From an uncultured Lachnospiraceae bacterium (lineage in GTDB: Bacteria; Bacillota; Clostridia; Lachnospirales; Lachnospiraceae), in contig CAMWLB010000128.1 in the NCBI GenBank assembly GCA_947174985.1, positions 1 to 8,149 on the forward strand: a DNA stretch of 8,149 nt, read 5' to 3'. The translations under genes and the position numbers were made by a program. The first letter of the stretch is position 1, and each line of letters opens with the position of its first letter. Shown in pieces: positions 6,022-8,149 of this stretch. Below the pieces are notes generated by a model. That model searched no databases. It was not told the DNA's origin and was given only the letters and a program-made list of their open reading frames with translations.

Positions 6022-6951
6022 TCACCGCCCCCAATAGTATGGCGAATCCGTACACGCCATCACCACAAACCGCGGCAGCGCCCTATAATGCTTCCCCAAA
6101 AGATACCCCGCATACTTACAGGCGCACTGCATAAAAAAATGTGGCAGAAGCCGCTTCTTTTTACTCCTCCAAAGCCACCCAGCAGTCTCCTTCACCAGTT
6201 TTTTTCCTTCTTTTTCCGAGGGAACATCTTTGAAAATCTGCGGGTTGTCAGCCTGCGATACGCCCAAATCGAAATTGCGGCGAAACTGCTGCTTATTGGT
6301 GTAATTGTGGGAATGAATTACCTCAGCGTCCGCAGCATAAGCGATTCCATAGCCGCTTTTTACGGCGCCCGCGGCAAAAATCATATCTTCATTAAATATA
6401 GTACGCTTTACAAAACCACCCAGTTCATCATAAAGCTTTCTCTTGTAGGCGGCACATACATTGGAACAGAAAAAGGTCTTGATTCCCGTCTTATCCAAAT
6501 CAGCAAGTGTCCTGACATGGGAACTTTCAGGATAGTTAAAGCTTCGCGTATACCGTTCTATGACGCCGCAGTCCGGCGCCGGAAGCTGTCTTGCATATGC
6601 CACGGCAACATTGTCCTGTGCAAGCGCTTTTAAAAGGTTCTCCAGCAGATGCGGATTTGCCGGCAGCGCATCCTGCGTCATCATGACAAAAACTTCCGCT
6701 TCCGACCTGCGCACCGCCATGCGCCTTGTCCCACCATGGTTAAACTCTTTTTGGGAAATATGATGTACACTCACTTTTTCTTTATATTTTTTCCAGAAAT
6801 TACTACCGTATGTCAACTGTGTAAAATATTTTTCTTCCGTATTTATCAAAATAATCCGGTTTACTTTTACCGTCTGATTCAGCAGACTGTCTAAAAGGGA
6901 AAATAGTTCCCTGCCCGGTTTATATAATGGGATTATCACATCCATGGACAT
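6022..6951 (-). CDS. Family 2 glycosyltransferase, rhamnosyltransferase-like
   Basis: It probably transfers a nucleotide-activated sugar to a cell-surface polysaccharide at the inner face of the membrane. The 309-residue protein opens with the GT-A fold signature MDVIIPLYKPG (3-13). It has FNHGGTR (70-76), typical of the rhamnosyltransferase branch, and TQDA (92-95) at the place of the DXD metal site. NED (188-190) is the usual acidic motif before the acceptor region, followed by HSH (213-215) and a basic, partly hydrophobic C-terminus (about 262-300) that may touch the membrane. The frame is open to ATG 7002, but ATG 6951 has a perfect AGGAGG 8 nt upstream and starts right before the fold, so I prefer it. 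The LCP gene lies upstream across a weak terminator, which fits an envelope-glycan function. The exact donor and acceptor are unknown; rhamnose is an inference from motif style only. Confidence 0.85.
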   Translation of the reverse strand: MSMDVIIPLYKPGRELFSLLDSLLNQTVKVNRIILINTEEKYFTQLTYGSNFWKKYKEKVSVHHISQKEFNHGGTRRMAVRRSEAEVFVMMTQDALPANPHLLENLLKALAQDNVAVAYARQLPAPDCGVIERYTRSFNYPESSHVRTLADLDKTGIKTFFCSNVCAAYKRKLYDELGGFVKRTIFNEDMIFAAGAVKSGYGIAYAADAEVIHSHNYTNKQQFRRNFDLGVSQADNPQIFKDVPSEKEGKKLVKETAGWLWRSKKKRLLPHFFMQCACKYAGYLLGKHYRALPRFVVMACTDSPYYWGR

Positions 6952-6958
6952 TTCCATT

Positions 6959-6967
6959 CCCTCCTCC
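6959..6967 (-). promoter_or_regulatory. Ribosome binding site deciding the glycosyltransferase start
   Basis: GGAGGAGGG contains a perfect AGGAGG (6960-6965) with an 8-nt spacer to ATG 6951. The in-frame ATGs at 6957 and 6945 are too near and too far, and that at 7002 has no such site. Confidence 0.75.
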
Positions 6968-7008
6968 ATATCCTGACGCAAATCTGCATTTTCTGTTATC
7001 ATGAATGA

Positions 7009-7034
7009 AAGGGAGCCACCCTCGCGGCTCCCTT
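7009..7034 (-). terminator. Terminator after the LCP gene
   Basis: A 9-bp stem AAGGGAGCC/GGCTCCCTT surrounds an 8-nt loop and starts 18 nt past the LCP stop codon. On the minus strand it is followed by TCATTCAT, a poor U tract. Termination is therefore probably partial, which would let some transcripts run on into the glycosyltransferase gene. I find no clear separate promoter for that gene. Confidence 0.6.
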
Positions 7035-7052
7035 GCTTCAGCGCTTATATGC

Positions 7053-8149
7053 TTATTTTAAATCTACATACTGCGATACAAAATCGTGAATAACATTGGA
7101 ATACTCCACCACCTCGGGAGACGGCTGGTAATCCGTATCCTCAAACAGATACTCATGCAGCCACTTTACATTGTCCACTAAATCAATTCCGAATACGCAG
7201 CTTCCCTTTGCCCCAAGAATATCAGAGCCTCTCATATCCGCTTTCGGGAAACCTGCCTGGTCTACTATCTGGTATTTTGAAATATCTCCGAGCAATGCAA
7301 TAATCTCATCTAAGCTAAAGGAGGTATATACATAAGGCGATACATCATTTGCAATCTTTACCAACGTCTGTAAATCCGCTTTTCTTGCCTGTTCTGCGAT
7401 AGCCAGAATCACTTCACGCTGCGATGCGGCTCTTGCAAAATCGTTGCCTGACCTATAACGGATACGGCAGTATGCAGTAGCCTGCAGACCATTCAAAAGC
7501 TGATAACCGGTATTTTCCACAGGTGTCCACGCCACCTTCATATCCTCCGCCATGGTCTTCTGATAGTTGTTGATATGAAGAAGCTCTTCCTCATCCACAT
7601 CAAGCCATACGCCGCCCAACGCATCGATGGTGGCTGCCAGACCGTCAAACCCTACCGTGACAAATTCCTTGATATCCAAATCCAAATTGGTATTCAGCAT
7701 TTTGATTGCCTGCTCCGCTCCGCCGTAGCTATATGCTGAATTACACTTTCCATACTTATCGTTGCCGAGATTTAAATATGTATCCCGATAAACGCTCACA
7801 AGCTTAATATCGCCTGTTTCTTCATTGATGGAAGCAATAATGATACAGTCACTCAGAGTTCCTTTTGCAAGCTGTCCTGTTCTGGAATCCACGCCGAAAA
7901 GTACAATGTTTCTGTAAAGTTCCATGGTTTCATTTTCAGCCACCTGCGGATTTATCACAATATCCTGCTCATCAAAATCAACTGCAAACAACGGTCCCTT
8001 ATTTCCCGTCGTATTATTGTCTGCCTTAGTTCCGAAATCCTTGAACAGCCACAATGCACCCAGCAGCACTGCCAGCACTAAAATTTCTACCGCAAAAATG
8101 ATAAATTTGCTTTTTTTCTTTCCTTTTGCTTTCTGCGTCTGCTTTGCTG
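7053..8149 (-). CDS. LytR-CpsA-Psr (LCP) family cell-wall glycopolymer ligase (5' end outside window)
   Basis: LCP enzymes move glycopolymers such as teichoic acid or capsule from a lipid carrier onto peptidoglycan, on the outer face of the membrane. The visible 364 residues begin inside a basic lysine-rich tail (1-14), then one transmembrane segment (about 15-34) and a short linker. The LCP domain follows: VLFGVDSR, then SDCIII, SVYRDTYL, a GGVWLDVDEEE segment, and RIRYRSGNDFARAASQRE. These carry the conserved Asp and Arg residues that bind the polyprenyl pyrophosphate and metal. The frame continues past 8149 with no stop, so the start codon is upstream; a GTG at 8078 is internal to the membrane segment and not a credible start. 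The stop is followed by a terminator. The neighbouring glycosyltransferase suggests a joint role in surface polysaccharide. The specific polymer cannot be read from sequence. Confidence 0.93.
   Translation of the reverse strand, partial: AKQTQKAKGKKKSKFIIFAVEILVLAVLLGALWLFKDFGTKADNNTTGNKGPLFAVDFDEQDIVINPQVAENETMELYRNIVLFGVDSRTGQLAKGTLSDCIIIASINEETGDIKLVSVYRDTYLNLGNDKYGKCNSAYSYGGAEQAIKMLNTNLDLDIKEFVTVGFDGLAATIDALGGVWLDVDEEELLHINNYQKTMAEDMKVAWTPVENTGYQLLNGLQATAYCRIRYRSGNDFARAASQREVILAIAEQARKADLQTLVKIANDVSPYVYTSFSLDEIIALLGDISKYQIVDQAGFPKADMRGSDILGAKGSCVFGIDLVDNVKWLHEYLFEDTDYQPSPEVVEYSNVIHDFVSQYVDLK

Noticed and set aside
8076..8078. GTG as the start of the LCP protein
   Set aside because: It falls inside the transmembrane segment, and the frame continues upstream through a typical basic tail to the window edge.

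Overview
The window looks like chromosomal DNA from a Firmicute of the class Clostridia, most likely Lachnospiraceae. This rests on AGGAGG-type ribosome binding sites, the style of the ClpX, HtrA, GlmS and LCP proteins, and moderate GC with AT-rich promoters. I ran no database comparison. All five protein genes lie on the minus strand, so transcription runs from high to low coordinates.

In order of transcription the window holds: an LCP (LytR-CpsA-Psr) cell-wall ligase, cut by the right edge (7053-8149); a short terminator (7009-7034); a family 2, rhamnosyltransferase-like glycosyltransferase (6022-6951); repeat element B (about 5713-6002); glmS, glucosamine-6-phosphate synthase (3758-5584); a membrane-anchored HtrA serine protease with one PDZ domain (2198-3628) and its strong terminator (2114-2149); repeat element A (about 1578-2076); and an unusual ClpX-type unfoldase, cut by the left edge (1-1441). 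LCP, glycosyltransferase and GlmS share a cell-envelope theme: precursor sugar, glycan assembly, and attachment to peptidoglycan. HtrA and ClpX share a protein-quality-control theme, one outside the membrane and one in the cytosol.

The striking part is in the gaps between genes. Two related elements of about 499 and 290 bp share near-identical ends (consensus close to TTGCGGCAAGTSACGCC, inverted at the two termini). Each carries a giant hairpin with perfect 31-bp arms around a 77-nt interior that is identical in both copies. The outer stem differs at four positions between the copies and every difference is matched by a compensating change in the other arm. Element A carries a second long hairpin at its other end, in mirror orientation. 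Its stem sequence is different, but it has the same asymmetric internal loop (15-nt motif TCCGAGCGAGAGCGC opposite CGTT/CGTA). The element is therefore a palindrome-ended, non-coding, probably mobile repeat whose conserved part is a structured loop. It could act as folded single-stranded DNA, as RNA, or as both. No transposase is encoded here.

A second point of interest is the ClpX-like protein. It has a roughly 55-residue acidic extension before its zinc finger, lacks an RKH triplet in the presumed pore-2 loop, and has MGF at the ClpP-contact loop.
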